Below are positions 1 through 8,467 of a DNA stretch of 64,000 bases, one piece after another. Location: positions 329,085-393,084 of the forward strand of contig JAEINU010000002.1 in the NCBI GenBank assembly GCA_016342685.1. Reading direction: 5' to 3'. Each line of letters starts with the position of its first letter. The first letter of the stretch is position 1. The DNA is from Bacteroidales bacterium (GTDB lineage Bacteria; Bacteroidota; Bacteroidia; Bacteroidales; UBA12077). The notes beneath the pieces are model-generated. The model ran no database searches, was not told where the DNA came from, and saw only the letters and a program-made list of their open reading frames with translations. Made by a program: the position numbers and the translations under genes.

Positions 1-810
1 GCAAAAAAGTGGGTTAATCTATTCGACGAGAATAGTGATTTAATTCTTCCTAAAATCGAAATGTATATTCGTGCTTTGAATAATTTATTGGTTTCACAGT
101 CTAAACTTCATAAGTACGATGAGTTTAAAGTATGCATCCAGAAACTTGATGAAATAAAAGAATTACCTGATTTAAAGATTACCGAAAACATTCGATTGTT
201 GCTTTTTAAATACACGGCAACTCATCGAATCAACAGACATTTTATGTTGGGTGAATTTACCGAAGGTTCTCAAAAAATACCCGAAATTGCAAAAAGCCTC
301 GAAGATTTCGAACAACTGCTTGACACACACTATATTATAATTTTCTATTACAAATTTGCATGTATGTATTTTGGTAACGAAGATTATCAGAATGTTGTGT
401 ACTGGCTAAATAAAATAATCAACATGAAAGATGTTGATTTAAGGTCTGACATACACAGCTTTGCACGCATACTAAATCTAATTAGTCATTACGAATTAGG
501 TAACATCGATTTGGTAGATTATTACATAAGATCGACCTATCGATTCTTAATTAAGAAAAACGATTTACACTTATTCCAGAAAATCATAATGAAATTCTTA
601 CGTAAACTTAGCTCAATAACGCGAGATCAGTTAATTGATGCTTTCAAAGATTTACGAGAACAATTAATTCCATTAAATGATAAATTCTACGAACGTCGTC
701 CTTTTATTTATTTTGATATAATTTCGTGGCTCGAAAGTAAAATTGAACATAAAAATGTTCAGGAAACAATTAAACAGAAAGTACAACGTAAGATTAGTAA
801 TAATTTATAA
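1..810 (+). CDS. Unrecognised helical protein, 3' part only
   Basis: The reading frame is open from the first base of the window to the TAA at 808-810, so about 269 C-terminal residues are visible and the true start lies to the left. An internal ATG at 61 is unlikely to be the start, because the same frame stays open upstream with similar composition. The protein is rich in alternating hydrophobic and charged residues with paired aromatic positions, as in TPR-like helical repeats, and has no signal peptide or membrane segment in the visible part. I do not recognise a named domain. It ends 8 bases before the next gene on the same strand. Confidence 0.75.
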   Translation, partial: AKKWVNLFDENSDLILPKIEMYIRALNNLLVSQSKLHKYDEFKVCIQKLDEIKELPDLKITENIRLLLFKYTATHRINRHFMLGEFTEGSQKIPEIAKSLEDFEQLLDTHYIIIFYYKFACMYFGNEDYQNVVYWLNKIINMKDVDLRSDIHSFARILNLISHYELGNIDLVDYYIRSTYRFLIKKNDLHLFQKIIMKFLRKLSSITRDQLIDAFKDLREQLIPLNDKFYERRPFIYFDIISWLESKIEHKNVQETIKQKVQRKISNNL

Positions 811-818
811 ACCTTCAT

Positions 819-1502
819 ATGATACAAAAAACGGCAATTGTATTTGGCGCAACCGGACTAACAGGGAAATTTCTGGTTCAGGAGTTAATCAATAACGATC
901 AATATATAAAAGTTAAAATTATTAATCGTACCCTACAGAATTATTCAAATCCGAAAATTGAAGAAATTAAAATTGATTACAACAATCTAGCAGAGTATGC
1001 AAATGAATTTAAGGCAACCAATGTGTTTTGCTGTATAGGAACTACAATTAAAAAAGCAGGTTCGAAAGAAAAATTCTTTGCCATAGATCATGATTTACCA
1101 GTTGAAATAGCCAATATTTGTTCGAATAATAAATGTGAATCGTTTATTGCAATCTCTTCAATTGGAGCTAGCGATAAAAGCTCCAATAATTACCTTAAAA
1201 CAAAAGGACTAATGGAAACCGATATTCTTAAATTGAATTTTGATTTCATTGCCTTTGTTCGTCCATCAATGCTTTTAGGACCAAGAGAAGAAGCTCGTTT
1301 TGGAGAAATAACAGGTAAAATTATTATGAATTTATTTGGCTTTCTACTTTTTGGCAAATTAAAAAAATATAAGGCTATTCATGTAAAAGAGGTTGCACGA
1401 GCAATGATAAACATTGCAAACCAATCGAAGGTTTATTCAAAAAATGAAAAGAATGTTTTTGAATCAAACGAATTAGTTAAAATTAATAAAGAACAGTTAT
1501 AA
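819..1502 (+). CDS. NAD(P)-binding atypical SDR oxidoreductase
   Basis: The protein (227 aa) is a Rossmann-fold dehydrogenase of the atypical short-chain family (NAD(P)H-binding, HTATIP2/YbjT-like). The N-terminus carries the dinucleotide-binding motif GATGLTGKF at residues 10-18, after a beta strand. Further on are the 'CCIGTT' strand end, an 'AISSIGA' segment and the 'VRPSMLLGPREE' stretch typical of these proteins. Substrate is unknown. The catalytic Tyr-x3-Lys seems to be represented by YLKTK near residue 125. Its stop overlaps the start of the nitroreductase gene by one base (TAATG), so the two are very probably co-transcribed redox enzymes. Confidence 0.85.
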   Translation: MIQKTAIVFGATGLTGKFLVQELINNDQYIKVKIINRTLQNYSNPKIEEIKIDYNNLAEYANEFKATNVFCCIGTTIKKAGSKEKFFAIDHDLPVEIANICSNNKCESFIAISSIGASDKSSNNYLKTKGLMETDILKLNFDFIAFVRPSMLLGPREEARFGEITGKIIMNLFGFLLFGKLKKYKAIHVKEVARAMINIANQSKVYSKNEKNVFESNELVKINKEQL

Positions 1503-2053
1503 TGATAAAATCATCGGAGTTTTTAGATTTAGTAAAATATCGCCAAAGCGATAGAGCATATTTATCGACAGCCATAGAAGAAGAAAAAATCGAACGCATT
1601 TTAGAAGCTGCTCAACTAGCTCCTTCGGCATGTAATGCGCAACCATGGACATTTATCGTTATTAACAATCAGGAATTGAAAAACAAAATTGCCGATAGCA
1701 CATCAAGCAAAGTTCTGGGGATGAATCATTTTACAAAACAAGCTCCCATTCATATTGTTATTGTTGAGGAACGTGCAAATTTTACGTCAAGCGCAGGTAG
1801 TTTAATTAAAGGAAAACACTTTCCTCTTATTGATATTGGAATTGCAGCCGAACATATTTGCTTACAAGCAGCTGCCGAAGGATTAGGAAGTTGTATGTTG
1901 GGTTGGTTCGATGAAAAAAAGGTTAAAACACTACTTAATATTCCAAAATCAAAACGAGTTCCCTTGATTATTACTATTGGTTATCCTGAAAAGGAAACAC
2001 GAGAGAAACGGCGAAAAAATTTGGATGAAATAGTAAAATATAATTCATATTGA
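1502..2053 (+). CDS. Nitroreductase family protein
   Basis: A 183-residue FMN-dependent nitroreductase-family enzyme, probably a homodimer using NAD(P)H. The FMN-binding start is visible as 'RQSDRAY' at residues 14-20, followed by 'AAQLAPSACNAQPWTFIVI' (the conserved APSACNxQPW signature). The later 'DIGIAAEHICLQAAAEGLGSCMLGWF' helix and the 'VPLIITIGYP' strand are also family hallmarks. The natural substrate cannot be predicted. Translationally coupled to the upstream SDR gene by a one-base overlap. The convergent murB gene ends 9 bases beyond its stop. Confidence 0.92.
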   Translation: MIKSSEFLDLVKYRQSDRAYLSTAIEEEKIERILEAAQLAPSACNAQPWTFIVINNQELKNKIADSTSSKVLGMNHFTKQAPIHIVIVEERANFTSSAGSLIKGKHFPLIDIGIAAEHICLQAAAEGLGSCMLGWFDEKKVKTLLNIPKSKRVPLIITIGYPEKETREKRRKNLDEIVKYNSY

Positions 2054-2062
2054 AAGTGTTAA

Positions 2063-3076
2063 TTAAACTACATTAACCTCCATCTCAATATTGATATTGA
2101 ACTTTGTTTTTACAGATTGTTGAATTTCTTGGGCTAAATTAAATATTTCTTTGCCCGTGGCATTCCCATAATTTACCAAAACTAAAGCTTGCTTTTCGTG
2201 AACTCCGGCATCTCCTATTCTTTTTCCTTTCCAACCAGCTTTTTCAATGAGCCAACCTGCAGGAACTTTTACTGTTCCATTATCCTGTTTATATAAAGGA
2301 ATATCCTCATATTCTTGTTTTAATCCTTTGGCATAACTTTCTTCAATAACCGGATTCTTGAAGAAACTTCCCGAGTTACCAATTTCTTTGGGGTCAGGCA
2401 ACTTCGATTCTCGAATATCAATTACGGCTTTGCGAATATTTTTCAAACTAAGTTCATTAAACTTATTTAACTCCTCGGTCAAACTACCATAATTAAGCAT
2501 GAAAACAGGCTGTTTTTTTAAACGAAAACTCACATATGTTATAATCTGCTTCCCTTTCAAATTTCGCTTAAAAATACTATCTCTATATCCGAAAGCGCAT
2601 TCTGCATTTTTAAATGTATTTTTCTTTAAATTTTCAATTTCAAGAGACTCAACTTCTTCAATAACATCTTTTACCTCAACTCCATATGCACCAATGTTCT
2701 GAATTGGACAAGTCCCCACATTACCAGGAATTAAGGAAAGATTTTCAACTCCTCCCCACCCCTTTTCAACACAATATTCCACAAATACGTCCCAATCTTC
2801 GCCTGCTCCAACCTTAACCAAAATATCTTCCTCCGATTCTTCAATTATTTCAATTCCTTTAATAAAAGGTCTTAGAACATATCCCTCAAAATCTTGAGTA
2901 AACAAGACATTACTTCCACCACCTAAAATCATTAATGGAATATCCGATTTATTATGATTTTCTAAGAATTGTGTTATTTCATCTAATGAGGAGCACTCTA
3001 CAAAAAAGCGGCATTTAGCATCAATCCCAAAAGTATTATAATTTTTTAACGAGAAATTCTCTTTTATTTCAAACAT
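2063..3076 (-). CDS. murB: UDP-N-acetylmuramate dehydrogenase
   Basis: MurB reduces UDP-GlcNAc enolpyruvate to UDP-MurNAc with FAD and NADPH, a cytoplasmic step in peptidoglycan precursor synthesis. At 337 aa it matches the long E. coli-like type I form. The FAD-binding core shows 'GGGSNVLF' at residues 52-59 and 'IPGNVGTCPIQNIGAYG' at 116-132. The catalytic serine sits in 'GNSGSFFKNP' (233-242, probably Ser237) and the proton-relay glutamate is in the C-terminal 'EMEV' (about 333). The gene diverges from the glycosyltransferase gene across 56 bases and converges on the nitroreductase gene. Confidence 0.97.
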   Translation of the reverse strand: MFEIKENFSLKNYNTFGIDAKCRFFVECSSLDEITQFLENHNKSDIPLMILGGGSNVLFTQDFEGYVLRPFIKGIEIIEESEEDILVKVGAGEDWDVFVEYCVEKGWGGVENLSLIPGNVGTCPIQNIGAYGVEVKDVIEEVESLEIENLKKNTFKNAECAFGYRDSIFKRNLKGKQIITYVSFRLKKQPVFMLNYGSLTEELNKFNELSLKNIRKAVIDIRESKLPDPKEIGNSGSFFKNPVIEESYAKGLKQEYEDIPLYKQDNGTVKVPAGWLIEKAGWKGKRIGDAGVHEKQALVLVNYGNATGKEIFNLAQEIQQSVKTKFNINIEMEVNVV

Positions 3077-3132
3077 ATGTTGTTATTTTAAAGTCCAAAG
3101 ATAAGGATTGAAAAGTTATTTTTATTAATCGA

Positions 3133-4254
3133 ATGAAAGCTAAAGTCAAGAAAATATATTTAGCCGTTACCAACGATTTGGTTACCGATAATCGGGTACA
3201 TAAAATTGCGACAACATTATTAAAGTCAGGTGCAAATTTAACCCTTATTGGTCGAATAAAAGAAAAAAACACTCCCAATTTAAGCAGACAATATAATACA
3301 AAAAGGTTTAAGTTGATTTTTAAAAAAGGTCCTTGCTTTTACCTTGAATATAACATTCGACTTTTTGTTTTTCTTCTATTCAGAAGATTTGATATTGTTG
3401 TTGCAAATGATCTAGATACACTTTTGGGCTCCTATTGTGCAAGCAAAATAAAGTCAAAGCACCTTGTTTATGATAGTCATGAATATTTTACCGAAGTTCC
3501 TGAACTTTACGATCGTAAGTTCCCCAAAAAAGTTTGGATGTTTATTGAGCGATTGATACTTCCAAAAATAAAATCGTCATACACCGTCTCTGGATCGATT
3601 GCCGAAACATACAACAAGCTTTATAATATTGACATGGAAATTGTTCGGAATGTTCCTTACTTTTTAGATAAAAGGAATCTGAATTCCAATTCCACGAATG
3701 ATACCAATCAGATTCTGTACCAGGGATCTTTAAATCTAGGACGTGGCTTAGAACATGTTATAGATGCCATGCAATTTATCCACAATGCCAAACTAACAAT
3801 TATTGGAGACGGCGATATAACTTATCAATTAAAGGAAAGAATCGAAACAAAAAAATTACAAGATAAAGTTGAATTAAAAGGACGTATTCCTTTTGAGGAA
3901 TTAATGAATGAAACTCAAAAAGCCGACTTGGGAATTGCTCTGGAAGAAAATCTTGGTTTAAATTATTATTATGCTTTACCCAACAAATTATTTGATTACA
4001 TACAAGCTGGTGTTCCCGTTATTGTCTCGCCCTTTCCCGAAATGCAGAAAATTGTGAATCAGTATGAAATTGGCACTGTTTACAACCACAAAAATCCCAA
4101 AGAGCTTGCAAAAAAAATCGATGAGATTTTTGAATTGAAAAACCGATATCAAAAATGGAAAGATAATACTAAGATTGCTGCAAAAGATCTTTGTTGGGAA
4201 AATGAAGAAAAAATCCTGATTAAGCTTTATTCAAAAATTGGATTATCATTTTAA
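3133..4254 (+). CDS. Glycosyltransferase, GT4-like
   Basis: A 373-residue two-domain glycosyltransferase of the GT-B fold. The N-terminal half has 'TNDLVTDNRVHKIA' at about 13-26 and a 'DSHEYFTE' segment near 118, both common in Bacteroidota family 4 enzymes. The C-terminal donor domain has 'QGSLNLGRGLE', 'IIGDGD' and 'LPNKLFDYIQAGVPVI', the usual nucleotide-sugar site with its acidic residue replaced by the F-D-Y variant. Acceptor and donor are unknown, but cell-surface glycan or lipid synthesis is likely. The gene stands alone: murB diverges upstream and the ECF sigma gene starts 65 bases downstream. Confidence 0.88.
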   Translation: MKAKVKKIYLAVTNDLVTDNRVHKIATTLLKSGANLTLIGRIKEKNTPNLSRQYNTKRFKLIFKKGPCFYLEYNIRLFVFLLFRRFDIVVANDLDTLLGSYCASKIKSKHLVYDSHEYFTEVPELYDRKFPKKVWMFIERLILPKIKSSYTVSGSIAETYNKLYNIDMEIVRNVPYFLDKRNLNSNSTNDTNQILYQGSLNLGRGLEHVIDAMQFIHNAKLTIIGDGDITYQLKERIETKKLQDKVELKGRIPFEELMNETQKADLGIALEENLGLNYYYALPNKLFDYIQAGVPVIVSPFPEMQKIVNQYEIGTVYNHKNPKELAKKIDEIFELKNRYQKWKDNTKIAAKDLCWENEEKILIKLYSKIGLSF

Positions 4255-4319
4255 ATTCGTAAAATTCTACTACAACTTAGGGGTATTAAAATTGACATAC
4301 GTTTTAGAGTAAAAAATTA

Positions 4320-4874
4320 ATGCACAATACTCCTGATAATATCTTAAGTCTGAAAATCCAAGAAGGAAGTAAAATTGCATTCGATAGTTTATTCTTTAAA
4401 TATTACACTCCTCTTTACAGATTTGCACTTAACATTTTCAATCATTCAACAATTGCAGAAGAATCAGTGCATAGTGCTTTTATAAAAATTTGGAAAAACT
4501 CATCAAAATTAAATTCTGCCGAAGAAATAGGAAAGCTGCTTTTTACCTATACGAAAAATGAAGTTATTGATGAAATTAGAAAATATAACACACGAAAGAA
4601 ACACGAAGAACATGCTCTAAGCGAAATTATTATAAATGAACATTTTATTATTGATGATAAATGTAGAGTTAAAGCTATTATTGAAACTGCAATTGAAAAA
4701 TTACCTAAGAAATCAAAAGAAATTTTTCGTTTATCAAAACAAGAAGGTCTAAGCAACATTGAAATTGCAAACTATTTGAAACTATCTAAAAAAACTATTG
4801 AGAATCAACTTACTATAGCATACAAAAAAATGCGACAGTATCTAGAGCCTTATAAAAACGAATTGATTTTTTAG
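4320..4874 (+). CDS. ECF RNA polymerase sigma factor (FecI/RpoE-like)
   Basis: A 184-residue extracytoplasmic-function sigma factor of the Bacteroidota type. Region 2 runs from about residue 10 to 80 ('FDSLFFKYYTPLYRFALNIF' is its usual beginning, followed by 'AEESVHSAFIKIW'). Region 4 follows at about 125-175 ('LPKKSKEIFRLSKQEGLSNIEIANYL' then 'KTIENQL', the helix-turn-helix that reads the -35 element). It is followed after 34 bases by a FecR-type anti-sigma gene. The two form the usual sigma/anti-sigma pair, in which a surface signal releases the sigma factor. No SusC/SusD receptor pair follows. Confidence 0.93.
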   Translation: MHNTPDNILSLKIQEGSKIAFDSLFFKYYTPLYRFALNIFNHSTIAEESVHSAFIKIWKNSSKLNSAEEIGKLLFTYTKNEVIDEIRKYNTRKKHEEHALSEIIINEHFIIDDKCRVKAIIETAIEKLPKKSKEIFRLSKQEGLSNIEIANYLKLSKKTIENQLTIAYKKMRQYLEPYKNELIF

Positions 4875-4908
4875 GGACATACATTTTGGCAAACGTTATA
4901 GATATAGA

Positions 4909-5853
4909 ATGGAAAAACACTTTAAAATATTCAAAACCAACAAAAAAAATACAGATCATGATTTTAATCTTGACCAAATTCTACAAAATTCTAATATCGA
5001 TTATTCGGAAATTTCATTCGATCAAGAAAAAACGGATATAATAAAATCATACAAAACATTAAATAAAAAACTTGGGTTAAGATTAAATCCTATTGGTAAT
5101 TTAAAATCAATATTGCCACAAATTAGTTTTGAACCTATTCTTAAACCCTTATATACCATTGTTCTTACTTGTATTATTATTTTTACTATTCTTACTGTTA
5201 AAAATTACACCACACCAGTTCAATACACCGAAATTTCGGTAGATAAAGGTGAGAAAATCACTTTACATGTTACCGAAAACATAACCATTTATTTAAACTC
5301 CGAGAGTTCCATTAAAATTCCATTAGAACTAAAATCAAATTCTAAAATAATCTTAGAAGGCGAAGCTTATTTTGAGATAAGTCATAATAAAAAAACTACA
5401 ATCGAAGCTGAAGGAATAATATTTGAAAGTTCTGATTGCAATTTCAATATAAATTCAAAATCTAAAAATGAACTTATTACTCATGTTAAAACTGGCACTT
5501 TAAATTTACACAATCCAAAACTACCTAAATCAGTTAAACTAGCTGCAAGTAAAGGCGATAAAATATCGTTCTACTCTAAAGCAGATTTTATTGCAGTTGA
5601 AAAAGAGAATAGTACAAACTATTTAGCTTGGCACTCTGGCATATTAGAATTTGAAAATACTAGTTTGTATTCGGCAATAAACACGATCTCAGAGTATTTT
5701 GAAGTACCTATTAAAATTGAAAATAAAGAATTATTAGAAGATAAACTCACTGCACAATTCAGGAACTTAGAAATCGATGAAATTCTAGATATAATACAAT
5801 CAAAATTCAATTGTGAAATCTCCGGAGATGGAAGCAAACTAATTATTAATTAA
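4909..5853 (+). CDS. FecR-family anti-sigma factor
   Basis: A 314-residue single-pass inner-membrane protein. Residues 1-80 are the cytoplasmic sigma-binding part and are more divergent than usual. A membrane segment lies at about 82-104 ('TIVLTCIIIFTILTV'). A FecR domain follows at about 108-200 ('VDKGEKITLHVTENITIYLNSES', 'LEGEAYFEI'). The C-terminal DUF4974-type domain at about 242-314 ('LEFENTSLYSAINTISEYF') probably senses a TonB-dependent receptor's signalling domain. It pairs with the ECF sigma gene just upstream, and the TonB_C gene begins 11 bases downstream, so all three are one operon. Confidence 0.92.
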   Translation: MEKHFKIFKTNKKNTDHDFNLDQILQNSNIDYSEISFDQEKTDIIKSYKTLNKKLGLRLNPIGNLKSILPQISFEPILKPLYTIVLTCIIIFTILTVKNYTTPVQYTEISVDKGEKITLHVTENITIYLNSESSIKIPLELKSNSKIILEGEAYFEISHNKKTTIEAEGIIFESSDCNFNINSKSKNELITHVKTGTLNLHNPKLPKSVKLAASKGDKISFYSKADFIAVEKENSTNYLAWHSGILEFENTSLYSAINTISEYFEVPIKIENKELLEDKLTAQFRNLEIDEILDIIQSKFNCEISGDGSKLIIN

Positions 5854-5864
5854 ACTTAAAAATC

Positions 5865-6686
5865 ATGAAAAAAATATTTATACTGATTATAGCATTTTCT
5901 CTGGGATTCAGTTTTAATTCCAATGCTCAAAACGAAGATGAAATAAAAGCTAAACTAATAACGGCCTCTGGCGAAGAGATGTATCTCAAAGATTTTATGT
6001 TAACCATTAAGCCGGGAGAAGAATCTATAAGTTCAGTTGTTCTGTCTAAAAGAACTACATATGGTTGGTATGTGTTCATAAATAAAGATTTGGAAATTGC
6101 TTTATTAGATGACAATGAAAATGTACTTCTCAATCCTAAATTATTTGACAATGAAATTGCCAGCCTAACATTAAGATGCAATAAAACCGGAATTTACCAC
6201 TTACACATTAAAAACATTTCTCAAAAAACAATAACAACAGGTGTACTTTTAACTTTTGCCGGAAAGTTTGAACCCAAAAACTTAGAAGCAATTGCACCTA
6301 AAGTTCAAACCTCTGACACTATCGTTACAACAAAATCAGAATCTACCGATACAAAAGAAATACCAGATGAAGTATTTTTTGTTGTTGAAAAAATGCCCAA
6401 ATTTAATGGTAAAGCCTCTGCTGAATTCATAAAATATTTAAATAGTAAAATTGAATATCCTCAAGAAGCTATAAATAAAAGAATTCAAGGCCGAGTATTT
6501 GTGCAATTTACGATTAACAAAAGTGGCTATATAGAAGATGCTAAAGTTGTTAGAGGAGTTCATCCATCATTAGACCAAGAAGCATTAAGAATTGTATACA
6601 GTTCCCCAAGGTGGGAACCAGGTAAGCAAAAAGGAGATCCTGTAAATGTTATTTTTGCATTTCCTATAATATTTAAACTAAAATAA
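5865..6686 (+). CDS. Exported protein with C-terminal TonB domain
   Basis: A 273-residue protein with a cleavable-looking signal peptide (residues 1-21, ending 'NSNAQ'). A beta-rich N-terminal domain at about 24-140 is one I do not recognise. A linker and a TonB C-terminal domain follow at about 175-273 ('YPQEAINKRIQGRVFVQFTINKSG', 'HPSLDQEALRIV', 'PRWEPGKQKGDPV'). Classical TonB is anchored by an uncleaved N-terminal helix and has a proline-rich spacer, and neither is seen here. It may be a periplasmic or surface protein rather than the energy transducer. It is the last gene of the sigma/FecR operon and ends at a strong hairpin. Confidence 0.85.
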   Translation: MKKIFILIIAFSLGFSFNSNAQNEDEIKAKLITASGEEMYLKDFMLTIKPGEESISSVVLSKRTTYGWYVFINKDLEIALLDDNENVLLNPKLFDNEIASLTLRCNKTGIYHLHIKNISQKTITTGVLLTFAGKFEPKNLEAIAPKVQTSDTIVTTKSESTDTKEIPDEVFFVVEKMPKFNGKASAEFIKYLNSKIEYPQEAINKRIQGRVFVQFTINKSGYIEDAKVVRGVHPSLDQEALRIVYSSPRWEPGKQKGDPVNVIFAFPIIFKLK

Positions 6687-6687
6687 A

Positions 6688-6710
6688 AAAAGTGGGATTC
6701 TCCCACTTTT
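6688..6710. terminator. Bidirectional intrinsic terminator
   Basis: A perfect 10-bp stem (AAAAGTGGGA / TCCCACTTTT) with a 3-base loop sits between the convergent TonB_C and mltG genes. It has an A-run on the left and a T-run on the right, so it can stop transcription from both sides. The T-run merges with the end of mltG. Confidence 0.85.
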
Positions 6711-7745
6711 TTATCTCCAAATTCGTTGCTTATTCAGTGCTCGCTGGTAATTACGGGCATTCACATTATGCTGTGAAAGTGTTTTTGCAAAATTGTGATA
6801 TCCTGAAAAGTCAGGTTTAGCACACATATACAAATAATTGTGCTCCTCAAAATTTAGAACGGCATCAATTGCAGAAATAGAAGGAATTGATATTGGTCCA
6901 GGAGGTAATCCGTATCGTTTATAAGTATTATAAGGCGAATCAATTTGTTTATGCACATTTAATACTCTTTTAATAGAAAAATCGCCTACAGCAAATTTTA
7001 ATGTAGGATCGGCTTGCAAATGCATTCTTCTACGCAACCTATTTATATAAAGTCCTGCCACTTTAGGCATTTCATTGTTGTACAATGTTTCTTCATCAAC
7101 AATTGAAGCTAAAGTTGTTACATCCTCTCGAGTAAGATTCAATGCCTTTGCTCTTTTCAATCTATCGTCGTTCCAAAAACGCTTATACTCCTTAAACATT
7201 TTGTTCATAAATGTTTGAGCTGAACTATTCCACCAAAACTCATATGTATTTGGTAAAAATATACATGTAATCGTTTCTTGCTTTAAGCCATAACTATTAA
7301 TTAAAGAATCGTTATAAAAAACTTCCAATAATTCAACTGAATCTGCCTCAATCTGATGAGCAATTTTCCCAGCCAACTGTTCACGTGTTCGCACACTGTT
7401 AAATATTAATTTTATAGGATCCTGATGTCCTGATCGAAGTTTATTTATTAAATCGTTATTATTCATACTACTATCAATCAAGTATCTTCCAGCATACACA
7501 TGATTCTGATAGTTTTTCTTTTTCGCCAACCACACAAAAGAATCCAGATTTCTCAAGATTTCTTCCTTTTTTAAGATTTCTATTACATCATTAAAACTTG
7601 CTCCAGTTGGAATATATATATGATTATCCGACTCACTATTAGATTTATAAGTACGTGAATAAAAAAAGGATCCAACAATTATTGACAATATAAAGGCTAT
7701 AGTGAATATAAAAATTCCAGACTTAATTATTAATGATTTTTTCAT
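6711..7745 (-). CDS. mltG: Endolytic peptidoglycan transglycosylase MltG
   Basis: A 344-residue YceG/MltG-family enzyme that cuts nascent glycan strands in the periplasm and so sets strand length during peptidoglycan synthesis. One N-terminal membrane anchor is seen at about 8-29. A LysM-like region follows ('IYIPTGASFNDVIEILKKEEIL'). The catalytic domain contains 'LPNTYEFWWN' (164-173) and the active-site motif 'ASIVDEET' (213-220), then 'VAGLYINRL' and 'LQADPTL'. Length and order match the family. It is monocistronic: it diverges from the SiaC-like gene across 217 bases and ends at the shared terminator. Confidence 0.96.
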   Translation of the reverse strand: MKKSLIIKSGIFIFTIAFILSIIVGSFFYSRTYKSNSESDNHIYIPTGASFNDVIEILKKEEILRNLDSFVWLAKKKNYQNHVYAGRYLIDSSMNNNDLINKLRSGHQDPIKLIFNSVRTREQLAGKIAHQIEADSVELLEVFYNDSLINSYGLKQETITCIFLPNTYEFWWNSSAQTFMNKMFKEYKRFWNDDRLKRAKALNLTREDVTTLASIVDEETLYNNEMPKVAGLYINRLRRRMHLQADPTLKFAVGDFSIKRVLNVHKQIDSPYNTYKRYGLPPGPISIPSISAIDAVLNFEEHNYLYMCAKPDFSGYHNFAKTLSQHNVNARNYQRALNKQRIWR

Positions 7746-7962
7746 CTACAATACTATTTTTATTAACAACTCTTTTTTCCCGAACAAAATTATATTTATT
7801 TTGTCTTTTTTCCCCGCCGAAAATTGTATTATTACGTATTATTTTAAACATTCGGTCAACATTTTTGCAATATATTATAAATATGTTGTAAATTAGTATT
7901 AATTTTTTACGTTTACCAGAGATAAGATAAATTGGGTTAATTTTAGATTAGGATATTTTAAT

Positions 7963-8337
7963 ATGAAAGATTTAATTATAAAGGAAACTGAAAAAACTCC
8001 TTCCGTTGCACTAAGTTCAAATGGCGTATTAAAAATTGAGGGGCGTTCAATTCCGGAAGATGCTGCAAAGTTTTTTAAACCTATTCTTGATTGGACAAAA
8101 GAATTTACTGCAAATGAGATACGTGTTGATATAAAACTTGAATACTTTAATACAAGTTCATCAAAGTTCATTTTAGAAATGCTAAGATTACTAGAAAACA
8201 ACCCCAATAATAGTAGTAATAATATTTTGGTAAATTGGTTTTATGAAGAAGGAGATCTTGATGTACTTGAATCGGGACAGTATTTTGAATCAATAATTGG
8301 AATACCGTTTAAGTATATTGAATACGAGGAATTATAA
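7963..8337 (+). CDS. SiaC-family (DUF1987) regulatory phosphoprotein
   Basis: A 124-residue cytoplasmic protein of the SiaC/DUF1987 family. In Pseudomonas aeruginosa, SiaC is phosphorylated on a Thr and, when dephosphorylated by the SiaA phosphatase, binds and activates the diguanylate cyclase SiaD. The family's core 'LEYFNTSSSKFILEML' is at residues 59-74. Thr64 and the adjoining serines are the likely phosphosite by position. The N-terminal 'IIKETEKTPSVALSSNGVLKIEGRSIPEDA' is equally typical. It opens a cluster that continues with a DUF4476 protein, a CheY-like receiver and a SpoIIE phosphatase. No cyclase gene is nearby, so its target is unknown. Confidence 0.85.
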   Translation: MKDLIIKETEKTPSVALSSNGVLKIEGRSIPEDAAKFFKPILDWTKEFTANEIRVDIKLEYFNTSSSKFILEMLRLLENNPNNSSNNILVNWFYEEGDLDVLESGQYFESIIGIPFKYIEYEEL

Positions 8338-8467
8338 CCTAACTATTTGCTGATATGCAAATAGAAAAATCAATTAAACAAATTTATACCATATAATACT
8401 AGAATTGGGTTTTCGGTTCTATGTTTTTCTGTTGATTATATTGTAAATTCATTACTAAAATTAACTC

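Noticed and set aside
2499-2702. Frames opposite to murB and many other antisense or out-of-frame ORFs
   Set aside because: They overlap well-supported genes, have biased composition and show no domain features, so they are shadows of the real genes.
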